The translations under genes were made by a program, and so were the position numbers. The notes beneath the pieces were generated by a model. The model did no database searches and had not been told where the DNA came from. It saw nothing but the letters and a program-made list of their open reading frames with translations. This document shows positions 7,556-15,248 of a stretch of 64,000 nt of DNA, in pieces (the first letter of the stretch is position 1; each line of letters opens with the position of its first letter). The stretch is from Mesorhizobium sp. Root157 (GTDB lineage: Bacteria > Pseudomonadota > Alphaproteobacteria > Rhizobiales > Rhizobiaceae), in contig NZ_LMGJ01000012.1 in assembly GCF_001427385.1 (NCBI RefSeq), forward strand, positions 433-64,432. Direction: 5' to 3'.

Positions 7556-9471
7556 CCCCCAGGCCGGGATATATCCCGGCCGGACAGCAGCCTGAGACTA
7601 CCCCACAAACCAAATTTGTTGACGCCCGCAGACAGCGCGGGAACTTCCATCCCGAAGGTCTGGACAAACCGCTCAGCTTCCATTGGAAGGCGGACTATTC
7701 GGCGCTGGCCGATGTGCTGGACCTTCCGGCCTGCCGGAGCGGTCGCGGCGAGACAGCGATGGCGTCCATCGTGTTCGACGCCGCGCTGACCGCACGGGCG
7801 GCCCCCGGCCGACGCATTTCCTATTCGCGCCGCAAGGCCTTCTATGCCGCCGCCGGCCGCTACCACGGGACCGGATACGGCTATGACAGCGTCGTGCAGG
7901 CGGTCGATGCCCTTGTGAACGCAGGCCATCTGGTCGAGCACGACAAGGTGAAGGGCGGCCGGGCGACGGGCTGGCAGAGTTCCTTCCGGCCAGCCGACCA
8001 CCTTGCCGACGCCGTGCTGCCGAAGGCCAAGCGGCATGTCGGCGAGCTTGTCCGGCTGAAGGACGAACAGGGCAGGCTTGTCGCCTATCGCGACACCGAG
8101 CGCACTGTGCGGGACCGCCGCTTCCTGGAAACCGTCAACGAACGCATCGCGGCGGCGGACATCCGCCTTCCTGCCCCTGGCGCTGTCCTGGACGGGCATG
8201 TGCTGCGCTTCGACCGCCATGCCGTCTATCCGGACATGAAGGCCCTCTATCGGGTCTTCAATGGCGGCTGGACCCTTGGCGGGCGGATGTATGGAGGCTG
8301 GTGGCAGCAGGTGCGGTCGCACGACAGGCAGCACTTCACGATCGACGGCGGCAGAACCTGCGAGGAGGACTACCCGCAGCTTCATCCCCGCCTTCTCTAC
8401 GCGATGGCCGGCCACCGTCTCGATGGCGACGCCTATACGCTGGACGGATGGGACAGGAAGCTCTGCAAGAGGGCCTTCAACATCGTCGTCAACGCCGAGA
8501 CCTATCACGCCGCACGGGGCGCCCTCCTTCCCTATGTCGAGGGCGACGAGCGGCAGGCCGCAGCGCTGATCCGGGAGATGAAGCGCCGTCATTCTCCCGT
8601 CGCGCGGCATTTCCATTCCGGCCTCGGAATCAGATTGCAGTATCTGGACTCGGAAATGGCCAAAGCGGTCTTGACCGAACTGACGGTGAAGAAGGGCATC
8701 GCTGTGCTTCCCATCCATGACGGCTTTCTTGTCCGAGAGGAAGACCGCCCAGACCTCCTGGCGGCGATGGAAATGGCATTTTCCCGGCAGGTTGCCACTG
8801 TCGAGAAAACCCCTATAAAAACAACCGATTGCCCTACAAACACCCCACATAGGAAGGAACGGCGCGCCGGGACCATGCCGCCGGAACCTCCTCCCGTCTG
8901 TCCACTCTCCTTACCTGATGCGGACTTCAATACCGGAAAGGACCTTGCAATGCCGTCTTCGACCTCCGCCCCTGTCAGGCATCTCGGCCCCGGGAGCGCA
9001 TCGGAGGGCGATGGTGCCCCGGCCGTGCAGGCTGAGCCGATTGTGCTGCCCGAGCGTGTTAGGACGCAGGGCTCGCGGGTGCCGTGGACATCGAGATGCG
9101 CACCCACGGGGCGCAGGCGAACGCCAACAACGGATCTGTCGCTCCTCCGGCAGATGCTGGTGCAGACAGCGGCGGCGCGTGTCCTCGCCAGCGTGGGGGA
9201 AGGCACGGGGATGGCGGCGGCGGTCGAACGCGTCATCGCCGCCATGACGGCCGAGCACCCGGACATCACCTTTCCGGACTCGCGGCCTGGACCTCGCCTA
9301 GCCTTTCGGGAAACCCGCAGCGGCCGGGGGTCGAAATCGGCGCCGCGTCTTCTGACGCCGGGCGAAGTCCTTGCCGCATGCATCGCAGAGGAACGTGGGG
9401 CCGAAGCGGAACGGGCTCAGCAACCGCAAGCAACCGGAATCGTCGCGCACGACATCGAGGCGACCTTCTGA
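7552..9471 (+). CDS. Putative PolA/ssRNAP-like replicase of the element
   Basis: 639-aa protein I cannot name, but with the three palm motifs of family A polymerases in order. Motif A is DYPQLHPRLLYA (D273; compare DYSQIELRIMA in Pol I). Motif B is RKLCKRAFN (R302, K306; compare RSVTKRSVM in T7 RNA polymerase). Motif C is LPIHDGFLV (H389-D390; compare VHDE or HDSF). The Pol I steric-gate Glu is replaced by His278. Residues 80-150 may form a winged helix; about 420-639 is low-complexity and unassigned. No exonuclease domain is visible. The GTG start at 7552 is uncertain because a perfect palindrome falls in codons 4-10. Family relation is inferred from motifs only; a conserved island protein of other function is possible. 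Confidence 0.6.
   Translation: MTPRPGYIPAGQQPETTPQTKFVDARRQRGNFHPEGLDKPLSFHWKADYSALADVLDLPACRSGRGETAMASIVFDAALTARAAPGRRISYSRRKAFYAAAGRYHGTGYGYDSVVQAVDALVNAGHLVEHDKVKGGRATGWQSSFRPADHLADAVLPKAKRHVGELVRLKDEQGRLVAYRDTERTVRDRRFLETVNERIAAADIRLPAPGAVLDGHVLRFDRHAVYPDMKALYRVFNGGWTLGGRMYGGWWQQVRSHDRQHFTIDGGRTCEEDYPQLHPRLLYAMAGHRLDGDAYTLDGWDRKLCKRAFNIVVNAETYHAARGALLPYVEGDERQAAALIREMKRRHSPVARHFHSGLGIRLQYLDSEMAKAVLTELTVKKGIAVLPIHDGFLVREEDRPDLLAAMEMAFSRQVATVEKTPIKTTDCPTNTPHRKERRAGTMPPEPPPVCPLSLPDADFNTGKDLAMPSSTSAPVRHLGPGSASEGDGAPAVQAEPIVLPERVRTQGSRVPWTSRCAPTGRRRTPTTDLSLLRQMLVQTAAARVLASVGEGTGMAAAVERVIAAMTAEHPDITFPDSRPGPRLAFRETRSGRGSKSAPRLLTPGEVLAACIAEERGAEAERAQQPQATGIVAHDIEATF
7562..7581. promoter_or_regulatory. 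20-bp perfect palindrome
   Basis: GGCCGGGATATATCCCGGCC reads identically on both strands. It lies within the first codons of the assumed reading frame of the replicase-like gene, which suggests either an RNA hairpin controlling its translation or a start site further downstream with this as an operator. Confidence 0.6.
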
Positions 9472-9920
9472 CAGGCATTACCTGCAATTCGACGGGACCG
9501 TGCCGGATGCAACTGCAAACGCCGATCAGGCCGAATCCGGTAATATTCGGCCTTCCCGGGAATTTATGAGGCCCTCAGAAGCCCATTGAGCGCCCGCGCG
9601 CGACCTCTCCCTACCTCTGACCCACGGAAAATCGCGCAATTCTCCGGAGGCCGAGCCATCGCGCCATGGCCTTCCAGAACGTGCCGAAGGGCAATCGGCG
9701 GCCTCGCCGCCCGCTTCCCCTACCGTGCTGCCTGAGTCCTCCCGTGGCGGCCCAAACCCGAAACAGGGGCCGTTCCTATGGCTTTCCTACGACAGTCACA
9801 CGGGAGCCGGCCATGGCCGAGCGCAAGCGTCCCTTCGGGAGCCAGCCAGTCCCTCCTGTCCTGCCGTCAGGTTCGCATGGAACGGCCGCATCGGGCGACC
9901 GTCGCACAAGGAGACAACCC
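9472..9920. other. 449-base gap with one hairpin
   Basis: No supported gene. A 9-bp-arm hairpin AGGCCGAAT / ATTCGGCCT (9528-9536 with 9545-9553, loop of 8) lies 56 bases after the replicase-like gene and may end its transcript, although no T-run follows. The rest is GC-rich, open in several frames, and ends with the AAGGAG ribosome binding site (9908-9913) of the next gene. Confidence 0.4.
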
Positions 9921-10136
9921 ATGGCACAAGGACAGAAAACGGCCGAGACGGGCAAATCGTCCCTTCCCTCTCACGACGTCTATACCGTCGAAGGCGAGGA
10001 CGCGGACAAGAGCTTCTGGACGAGGATCGGATCGGCATGGCCACACGCCGATGGCAAGGGCTTCAATCTCGCGCTCATCGCCGTCCCGTTCAATGGACGG
10101 ATCGTGCTACGGGTGCGCAAGGAGGCGGGCCAATGA
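9921..10136 (+). CDS. Small conserved island protein
   Basis: 71-aa protein of unknown function. The core is DVYTVEGEDADKSFWTRIGS followed by AWPHADGKGFNLALIAVPFNGRIVLR, compact and beta-rich, a type I associate with rhizobial islands and plasmids. ATG 9921 has AAGGAG 7 bases upstream; the longer frame from 9666 reads through sequence without family character. It overlaps the next gene by ATGA, so the two are translationally coupled. Confidence 0.7.
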   Translation: MAQGQKTAETGKSSLPSHDVYTVEGEDADKSFWTRIGSAWPHADGKGFNLALIAVPFNGRIVLRVRKEAGQ

Positions 10137-10471
10137 TCCCCCGCAGCCTGTTCAACGAATTGCTCGCCAACGGCATGGAGACCGCGCGCGGAAGGGAGTG
10201 CGACTTTCATCCGGTTGTGAAGCTGTTCGACCCGAACGGCAGCGCGGTCTGGCTGCTCGCCGAAATCGATCCGGCCGAGCCCAGCCGCGCCTACGGACTT
10301 TGCGATCTCGGGCAGGGGTTTCCTGAACTCGGTTATGTGGACCTCGGTGAACTCGCTACGGTCCGATCGGGCTTCGGCCTCCCCATCGAAATCGACCGCA
10401 GCTTTTTCCCGACCAGACGCCTCTCCGAATATGCGGAGGAGGCGCGCCGCAAGGGCAGGATCGTCACCTGA
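10133..10471 (+). CDS. DUF2958 family protein
   Basis: 112-aa protein with the DUF2958 hallmark order: HPVVKLFDP, then WLLAEIDP, then GLCDLGQGFPELGYVDLGEL, and a C-terminal FFPTRRLSEYAEEAR. The family is common in mobile elements and its biochemical role is not known. The start ATG (10133) overlaps the previous stop as ATGA. The two form a short operon, with about 140 bases of hairpin-prone sequence to the convergent gene. Confidence 0.85.
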   Translation: MIPRSLFNELLANGMETARGRECDFHPVVKLFDPNGSAVWLLAEIDPAEPSRAYGLCDLGQGFPELGYVDLGELATVRSGFGLPIEIDRSFFPTRRLSEYAEEARRKGRIVT

Positions 10472-10609
10472 CAACGGTTCGGGGACAGGCTCGGCGGATG
10501 GAGCCTGTCGCCCTGTCCGCCGGACGGCTCCTTCCGGACACGCGATTGCCGCCTCGCCGTGAAGGCGTGTTGTACGGCTTCGCTCCTCCAGGCGTTGACG
10601 GCGGAGCGG

Positions 10610-11401
10610 TCACGGCTTCCGAGGCCTGGTGTCGGGGCTGTCGTCAGCGTCGGGTATCGGGACATTGCCGGGCGACGGATCGGCAGCGCGCCCGCCTGTC
10701 ATGAGGTCCTCGCCGCGCTTTGCCCATTCCGGCGCCAGCCGGAGAATCTTCCGGTGGCGCATCGAACTCGGTATGTCCATGCCGGACACGTCGGGCGTGC
10801 CGAATGGGGCGGCTGAGATTTCCTTTTCGAGATCGTCCCAGCCAGCCGTCGCTTCAATCTCCCTGAGGAAGATTGCCAGCGGGAGCGAGAAGCGATCGAG
10901 GATCGCCCATTTCGCGCGGACAGCCTCGTTGTCGAGCCGGCCCCGATTGCGGATCAGGAAAGCCACGATCTGGGCGGCCTCCTTGCCCGTCGCGAGGAAC
11001 TCGGCGGGCGGCTGATAGCTCGGCTCACGGATGCCTCCGGCTGTGTCGCCAGCATCCTCCGGATCGGGAAGCCGATCGATCTCCACGTCTTCGTCCGGCA
11101 TCGACGCGAGAGGCATCCCGCCGCCGTCTGGCGCAACCTCCCCTTCCGTCCAGGAGAACGCTGGGAACGGCCGTCGCTCGAAGATCAGAATGATGAGGAA
11201 GGTTGCCGCGATGAGCGGCCAGAGCGACCGGCGGATACGACGGTGCCTTGCGTAACGTGCGGCCCGGTTCCAGGCCACGTCACCACAGCCCTTTCGGCGG
11301 CCAGCTTCGCGTTTGAAGATGGAGCGGGCGGCGGCGGGAGGGGCGCGGCCGGCACGATGGTCCCGCGAGCGAACGGTGGTGGAAGCGTTATTGGCCTCCA
11401 T
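10610..11401 (-). CDS. Single-pass membrane protein of the mobilization operon
   Basis: 263-aa protein of unknown function. The N-terminal 50 residues are very basic, one hydrophobic segment (LWPLIAATFLIILIF) follows at about residues 59-74, and the rest is soluble and rich in acidic and Pro/Gly residues. The ATG at 11401 has CGGAGG 6 bases upstream. It overlaps the end of the TraD/MobC-like gene by 14 bases, so both are probably one unit. Topology suggests a basic cytoplasmic head; a link between relaxosome and membrane is a guess from context. Confidence 0.6.
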   Translation of the reverse strand: MEANNASTTVRSRDHRAGRAPPAAARSIFKREAGRRKGCGDVAWNRAARYARHRRIRRSLWPLIAATFLIILIFERRPFPAFSWTEGEVAPDGGGMPLASMPDEDVEIDRLPDPEDAGDTAGGIREPSYQPPAEFLATGKEAAQIVAFLIRNRGRLDNEAVRAKWAILDRFSLPLAIFLREIEATAGWDDLEKEISAAPFGTPDVSGMDIPSSMRHRKILRLAPEWAKRGEDLMTGGRAADPSPGNVPIPDADDSPDTRPRKP

Positions 11402-11687
11402 GATCGGCCTCCGGCTCATCCAGCGAATAGGGTGTGTGGCGCAGCACGGCGCGGTCTTCGGGGCGGCTCAGATAATGGTCGAGCCATCGGCGAAGCCCTG
11501 CGACAAGCTGCTCGCCTTTGCCGGATTCGGCGAGCGCCAGGACGGCAGCGCCGAGCGTGTATTTGAGTTGGTTGCGTGTGCGCCTGTTGGACTGGTCGAG
11601 CGACCGTCGCAGCCGTGCCGTCCTTGCCCGCGCTTTCCGCTCCCTCAATCGTGCCAGTTCCAGTTTCTGTTCGATCGATCCGGCCAT
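11388..11687 (-). CDS. TraD/MobC-like relaxosome accessory protein
   Basis: 99-aa basic, helical protein. The N-terminal half is a predicted coiled coil rich in Arg/Leu (KLELARLRERKARARTARLR), followed by KYTLGAAVLALAESG, which resembles the small TraD proteins of Agrobacterium/Rhizobium plasmids (GAAVL-type motif). Start chosen at ATG 11687 with GGAGAGG 4 bases upstream. It is transcribed away from the relaxase gene, and the seven-repeat array lies between them. Likely role: DNA-binding helper at the transfer origin. Confidence is moderate because such proteins are short and variable. Confidence 0.6.
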   Translation of the reverse strand: MAGSIEQKLELARLRERKARARTARLRRSLDQSNRRTRNQLKYTLGAAVLALAESGKGEQLVAGLRRWLDHYLSRPEDRAVLRHTPYSLDEPEADHGGQ

Positions 11688-11908
11688 ATCGCCTCTCCGC
11701 TGTTGAATGCTTCGAGGACGATGTTTTGGCTGGATTTGCGCCGGCGCAAGAGCCGACACAACATCAAGGCATGAAGGATGAAATCAAAGGGCTGAGGCTC
11801 GCCTATACATTCCTTGCGGAACGTCGCTCGAAGAAAGATCTGGCGTCCGCCGAAACTGGCGCGCGCCGGCGTCGCGCGTCCGCTTTGCCGCGTGCCGGGA
11901 CGGAGATC

Positions 11909-12092
11909 GTTCGAGTTTCGAACCGTTACCGTCGTTTCGAAATTCGAAAGGCTCGGATCGTTTCGGGATTTGAAGCTTCCAGTTGCTTCGAAGGTCGAAC
12001 CGTTTCGCCCCTACCAGATTCAGGATTGGTTCGAGATTCGAACTGTCGGGATCGTTTCGGATCTCGAACCGTCGTCGCTTCGCAATCCGAAC
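11909..12092. repeat. Array of seven 15-bp inverted repeats, putative oriT/operator
   Basis: Seven copies of YTTCGR-N3-YCGAAC-like sites start at 11909, 11935, 11961, 11986, 12029, 12055 and 12078. Perfect or near-perfect examples are GTTCGAGTTTCGAAC, TTTCGAAATTCGAAA and GTTCGAGATTCGAAC; the third copy is the most degenerate. Spacing is 26, 26, 25, 43, 26 and 23. The array fills the gap between the TraD/MobC-like gene and the relaxase ATG (12121). Such an array could be the relaxosome binding region, an operator, or iterons. Confidence 0.75.
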
Positions 12093-12120
12093 CGCTGCCG
12101 TGCCGTCGCCGGAGGTTGCC

Positions 12121-13551
12121 ATGAGTGATTTCTTCCGCGTCCAGCTCGACGTGGTCGCCCGCGCGGAAGGACATTCGGCGGCGAAGCGGTCCGCCTACCA
12201 GTCCTGCGGTGTCGTTATCGCCCATGACGGCGAGCGTTTCGACTTCAGCCGCAAGGCTGCCGAGCACGTCCAGACGATCATGCTGACACCGAAGGGCGCG
12301 CCGGACTGGACGCACTCACCGGAATCCTTGTGGCAACGCGCGGCCGCTTCCGAAAAGCGCGTCGATGCCCAGGAGGCGCGCATCCTGGATTTTTCGATGC
12401 CGCGCGCCGTGCCGGCCGAGCTCTGGGAAGCCTGTGTCTGCCATGTCTATCAGCCCTTCGTCGCTATGGGCATGGCGATGCAGGTAGACATCCATGACAG
12501 CCCCGCCAGCGATGGCGGGCGCAACATCAACATTCATGGTCTGGCTACCTTGCGGGAGATCGACGGGGAGGGCTTCGCCACGCGCAAGAACCGGGGCTGG
12601 AACGATCGCTTCAGGGAGCGCAACGGCCGCGTCATTCGCGAGCTCTTCGCCGAGCGTTTGACGGCGTTCTGCCGCGCCCACGGCGTCGACTACCAGGGCG
12701 ATGCCCGGCCCAACAGCGAGCGGGACCGTCCCGATCCGGAGCCGGAACTCCCCCGGTGGAATTTCGAGGCAGCCGAGCGGACGGGCCAGATGACAGAAGC
12801 GCTGGCCGCCCTTCAGCAGCACCGGGCGAGGCGTCGCGAGTGGGAGGCAGCGCAGGCCGAGGCGATTGAAGCAACCCTCGACCTGGTGAGGATCGAGAGC
12901 CGCATACGCGAGCGACGGCAGCGGCGCCTTGCCCCGGCGGGGACGGCAGACGCTCGGGCCGACAAGCCTGACCGCCGCGCGGGCATCCTTCGCGCCTGGC
13001 ACGAAGCGCAGGACTGGATCGATGCCGACGCCGTGGCAGCCATCGCATCCACCCGATACGATGCCGAGCGATCCTGTCTCTGGATCGACCTGACGGACGG
13101 CAGCACCCTCATCGACAGGGGCGATTCGATCGCCCTTCGCGGCCGGCTCACCTGGCAAGCCGCGCTGGAAACTGCCGCAGCCGCAGAGCGCCACGGCTGG
13201 ACCGAAGTGCGGGTATCCGGCGATCAGGCCTATAAGGATGCCGTCAGCGTGGCGGCCATGCTTCGCGGCATCGCGGTCACCAATCACCAGCTTTCGCCCA
13301 AGGCGCGGGCGCAGCTTGACCGATTGCTTGCGGAACGCGCCGCAGAGACCGGACTGGGAGAGAAGCCGGACCCGTCACGAAATTCGGCCGCACGTCACGA
13401 AACCCGCTTTCGTTCGATGACGAGTCACGAAATCCACCGGAGCATCACGAAACCCGCCCGAGCAGGGGCCGGAAGTCCTGCTTCAGCGCCGGACGACGAA
13501 CAGCCGCGGCCCGTCCTGACGCTGAATATGTCCTGCCGGACTCCGCCATGA
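12121..13551 (+). CDS. MobA/MobL-type relaxase with LPD7-like C-terminus
   Basis: 476-aa MOBQ-like relaxase that would nick the element at oriT and pilot the strand. The N-terminal MobA_MobL domain (1-200) shows SAAKRSAYQSC with candidate nicking Tyr26, then EKRVDAQEARILDF, then DGGRNINIHG. In the last, the usual HxH metal motif reads NxH (N137, H139), an unusual change. A helical linker follows. Residues about 325-440 resemble the LPD7 domain seen in other relaxases (LRGRLTWQAALETAAAAERH, GWTEVRVSG, VAAMLRGIAVTNH). ATG 12121 has GGAGG 6 bases upstream; the frame open from 11983 crosses the repeat array. Confidence 0.8.
   Translation: MSDFFRVQLDVVARAEGHSAAKRSAYQSCGVVIAHDGERFDFSRKAAEHVQTIMLTPKGAPDWTHSPESLWQRAAASEKRVDAQEARILDFSMPRAVPAELWEACVCHVYQPFVAMGMAMQVDIHDSPASDGGRNINIHGLATLREIDGEGFATRKNRGWNDRFRERNGRVIRELFAERLTAFCRAHGVDYQGDARPNSERDRPDPEPELPRWNFEAAERTGQMTEALAALQQHRARRREWEAAQAEAIEATLDLVRIESRIRERRQRRLAPAGTADARADKPDRRAGILRAWHEAQDWIDADAVAAIASTRYDAERSCLWIDLTDGSTLIDRGDSIALRGRLTWQAALETAAAAERHGWTEVRVSGDQAYKDAVSVAAMLRGIAVTNHQLSPKARAQLDRLLAERAAETGLGEKPDPSRNSAARHETRFRSMTSHEIHRSITKPARAGAGSPASAPDDEQPRPVLTLNMSCRTPP
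13375..13452 (+). repeat. Four TCACGAAA direct repeats, helically phased
   Basis: TCACGAAA occurs at 13375, 13395, 13425 and 13445, that is at intervals of 20, 30 and 20 bases, so all copies face the same side of the helix. They lie inside the last codons of the relaxase gene, whose tail has no recognisable domain. Phasing suggests a cooperative protein-binding site. Confidence 0.6.
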
Positions 13552-13626
13552 AATGGCTTGGAAACCGATTGGGCACGTAGTCCAGCGCAGCTTCATACGT
13601 GATCCTGGTCGCAGTAGAGGCTCAGT

Positions 13627-15039
13627 TCACCAAATGGCAGGCAGGCCTGCTGCTATAATCTTTTCTCGGAAGTCCGCATCCTGCCGCGCGTCGGCGAAGG
13701 CTGGGTCTATGCCGTAATAGGCGAAGCGGCGCGTCGGCGTACGCGCGAGGTGGTCCGCCGCGTCCGCCCAGGCGCCGGCCAATGCATGCCAGTGCGCGAC
13801 AAAATAGGGGTCCTTCTGCGTGACGGGATTGGCTCGCGCAGCGGAGATCATGGCTTCGACCATCTGTTCAAAGCCGCCGCTCCGCCATCCGCGCTGGCCC
13901 GCCTCAGCGACGTCAAGTCCTGCGGGATCATCCGTTAACAGGAACCTCTGGGTGAGCGCAGCGAGATATTCCGGATAGTTGCCCAGGGCAAGTTCAGCGA
14001 AGGCCAGGAACCGATACGGCGACCGGTAGCCTGGCTCATTCCGAACGAGTTGCCCAAGCAGTTGCCGAGCCACCTCTGGACTCGCCCGGCCGAGCTCGAT
14101 CATCGCCTGCGACACGACAATAGATCGTGACAAGGGCTCCAGTTCGCGCGCCGCCGCGATCTCGACGGCCGCTTCCCCATAGTGTCCCTGCGCCATCAGG
14201 ACGGAGGCGAACCAGTGCCGGGCGGTGGCGTCCCTCGGGTCGAACTTTGCGGCGCGCTCAAGAAGCCTTGCCCCACCTTCATAATCTCGGTTCCAGAAAA
14301 ACAGGATGTCGCCGAGCACACTGTGAGCCCGGGCATTCGACGGGTCTAGCAAGATTGCACGCTCGGCCGACATCCGCGACAGCTCGTAGCCTTCGTCGAC
14401 GCCGGTCACGCCATATTCGACCATCAGATTGTAGACGATTGCCCGGTCCGCGTGCGCGGCGGCGAAGGCCGGCTCGATTTCCAGGGCGCGCTTCAGGAGA
14501 TCGGCCGCCTGCTGGAGGCTCTCCGGCGTCCGCTTCTGCCAGAGATACGCCGCCTCGACATGAAGCGCCCGGGCCTCATCCGCGATCTGCGCGGTCCCGC
14601 CGCCGTCGGCATAGCGCCACGCCACAAGACCTGCGCCGGACGCGGCCAGGCCCATGGCCGCCAGTCCGAAAGTCAGGCGCCTCCTGTTCGGCGGTCGGCG
14701 GTTGGAGACCGCGGCCTCTACAGGCCAGGCGCCGGAGCTTTCTTTGGCCGGCTCGGTCGCCGTTTCGAGGAGTTCGTCCGGATGCCCTCTGATCCAGGCA
14801 TCGAGCTCATCGGGAAAGGCATAGACAGGAACCCCCTTGCGAGCTTCGCCGCCATGCGGGCGATGGACCGGCAGATCCCGCGTGGCGGCCCAGCGCTTCA
14901 CGGTGCTCTGGTTGCGGCCAAGATAGGCCGCCACGCCCCGCCAGCCGTTGAGCGGCGCGCCCCGCGTTTGCTTTTCGACTTTCTCGTCCACCTGCCCCAA
15001 TCCCGCAAGCGCGCCAACCACGCAAGCCACGCAAGCCAC
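13627..15039 (-). CDS. HTH-TM-TPR membrane-anchored regulator
   Basis: 470-aa protein divergent from the autotransporter. Near the N-terminus, WRGVAAYLGRNQSTVKRWA is a helix-turn-helix (MerR/excisionase-like). One membrane segment follows (RLTFGLAAMGLAASGAGLVAWRY without its first residues, about residues 120-142). The C-terminal 320 residues form TPR-like repeats (LLKRALEIEPAFAAAHADRA; SAERAILLDPSNARAHSVLG). The layout is like CadC/HilA-type one-component regulators: cytoplasmic DNA-binding head, exported TPR sensor. The start is uncertain: GTG 15039 lies in a 9-bp tandem repeat; GTG 14991 is an alternative. It probably controls the autotransporter. Confidence 0.7.
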   Translation of the reverse strand: MACVACVVGALAGLGQVDEKVEKQTRGAPLNGWRGVAAYLGRNQSTVKRWAATRDLPVHRPHGGEARKGVPVYAFPDELDAWIRGHPDELLETATEPAKESSGAWPVEAAVSNRRPPNRRRLTFGLAAMGLAASGAGLVAWRYADGGGTAQIADEARALHVEAAYLWQKRTPESLQQAADLLKRALEIEPAFAAAHADRAIVYNLMVEYGVTGVDEGYELSRMSAERAILLDPSNARAHSVLGDILFFWNRDYEGGARLLERAAKFDPRDATARHWFASVLMAQGHYGEAAVEIAAARELEPLSRSIVVSQAMIELGRASPEVARQLLGQLVRNEPGYRSPYRFLAFAELALGNYPEYLAALTQRFLLTDDPAGLDVAEAGQRGWRSGGFEQMVEAMISAARANPVTQKDPYFVAHWHALAGAWADAADHLARTPTRRFAYYGIDPAFADARQDADFREKIIAAGLPAIW

Positions 15040-15044
15040 GCAAG
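15018..15044. repeat. Three tandem 9-bp repeats at the regulator start
   Basis: CCACGCAAG is repeated three times exactly; on the minus strand each unit reads as V-A-C codons at the possible N-terminus of the regulator. Because 9 is a multiple of 3, changes in copy number would keep the frame and alter the first residues or the start-codon spacing. Confidence 0.7.
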
Positions 15045-15248
15045 CCTAGCACAAATTCCCATCCTGCAAATGTTCCGTGAAGTCGGATGAGTCGGTTAGA
15101 TCGCGTCATGAACCGACAAAACAGAAGCTCAGAACAATTGCGCGAAGCAATGAGCTTTTATGAGCCTTTTTGCGCTTATATATCCGTATTGCCGCAACCG
15201 CGCTTCTCGCTAGCCTATTGCGTCAGGGTAGCGGGGGAGCATGGAAGC

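Noticed and set aside
7306..8850. 514-aa minus-strand frame over the replicase-like gene
   Set aside because: The plus-strand protein has polymerase-like motifs; the minus frame shows none.
11909..12092. SOS (LexA) boxes
   Set aside because: Rhizobial LexA boxes are direct GTTC-N7-GTTC; these are inverted TTCGA-N3-TCGAA units in a tandem series.
13375..13452. CRISPR array
   Set aside because: Repeats are only 8 bp with 12-22 base spacers and lie inside a coding region; no cas genes in the window.
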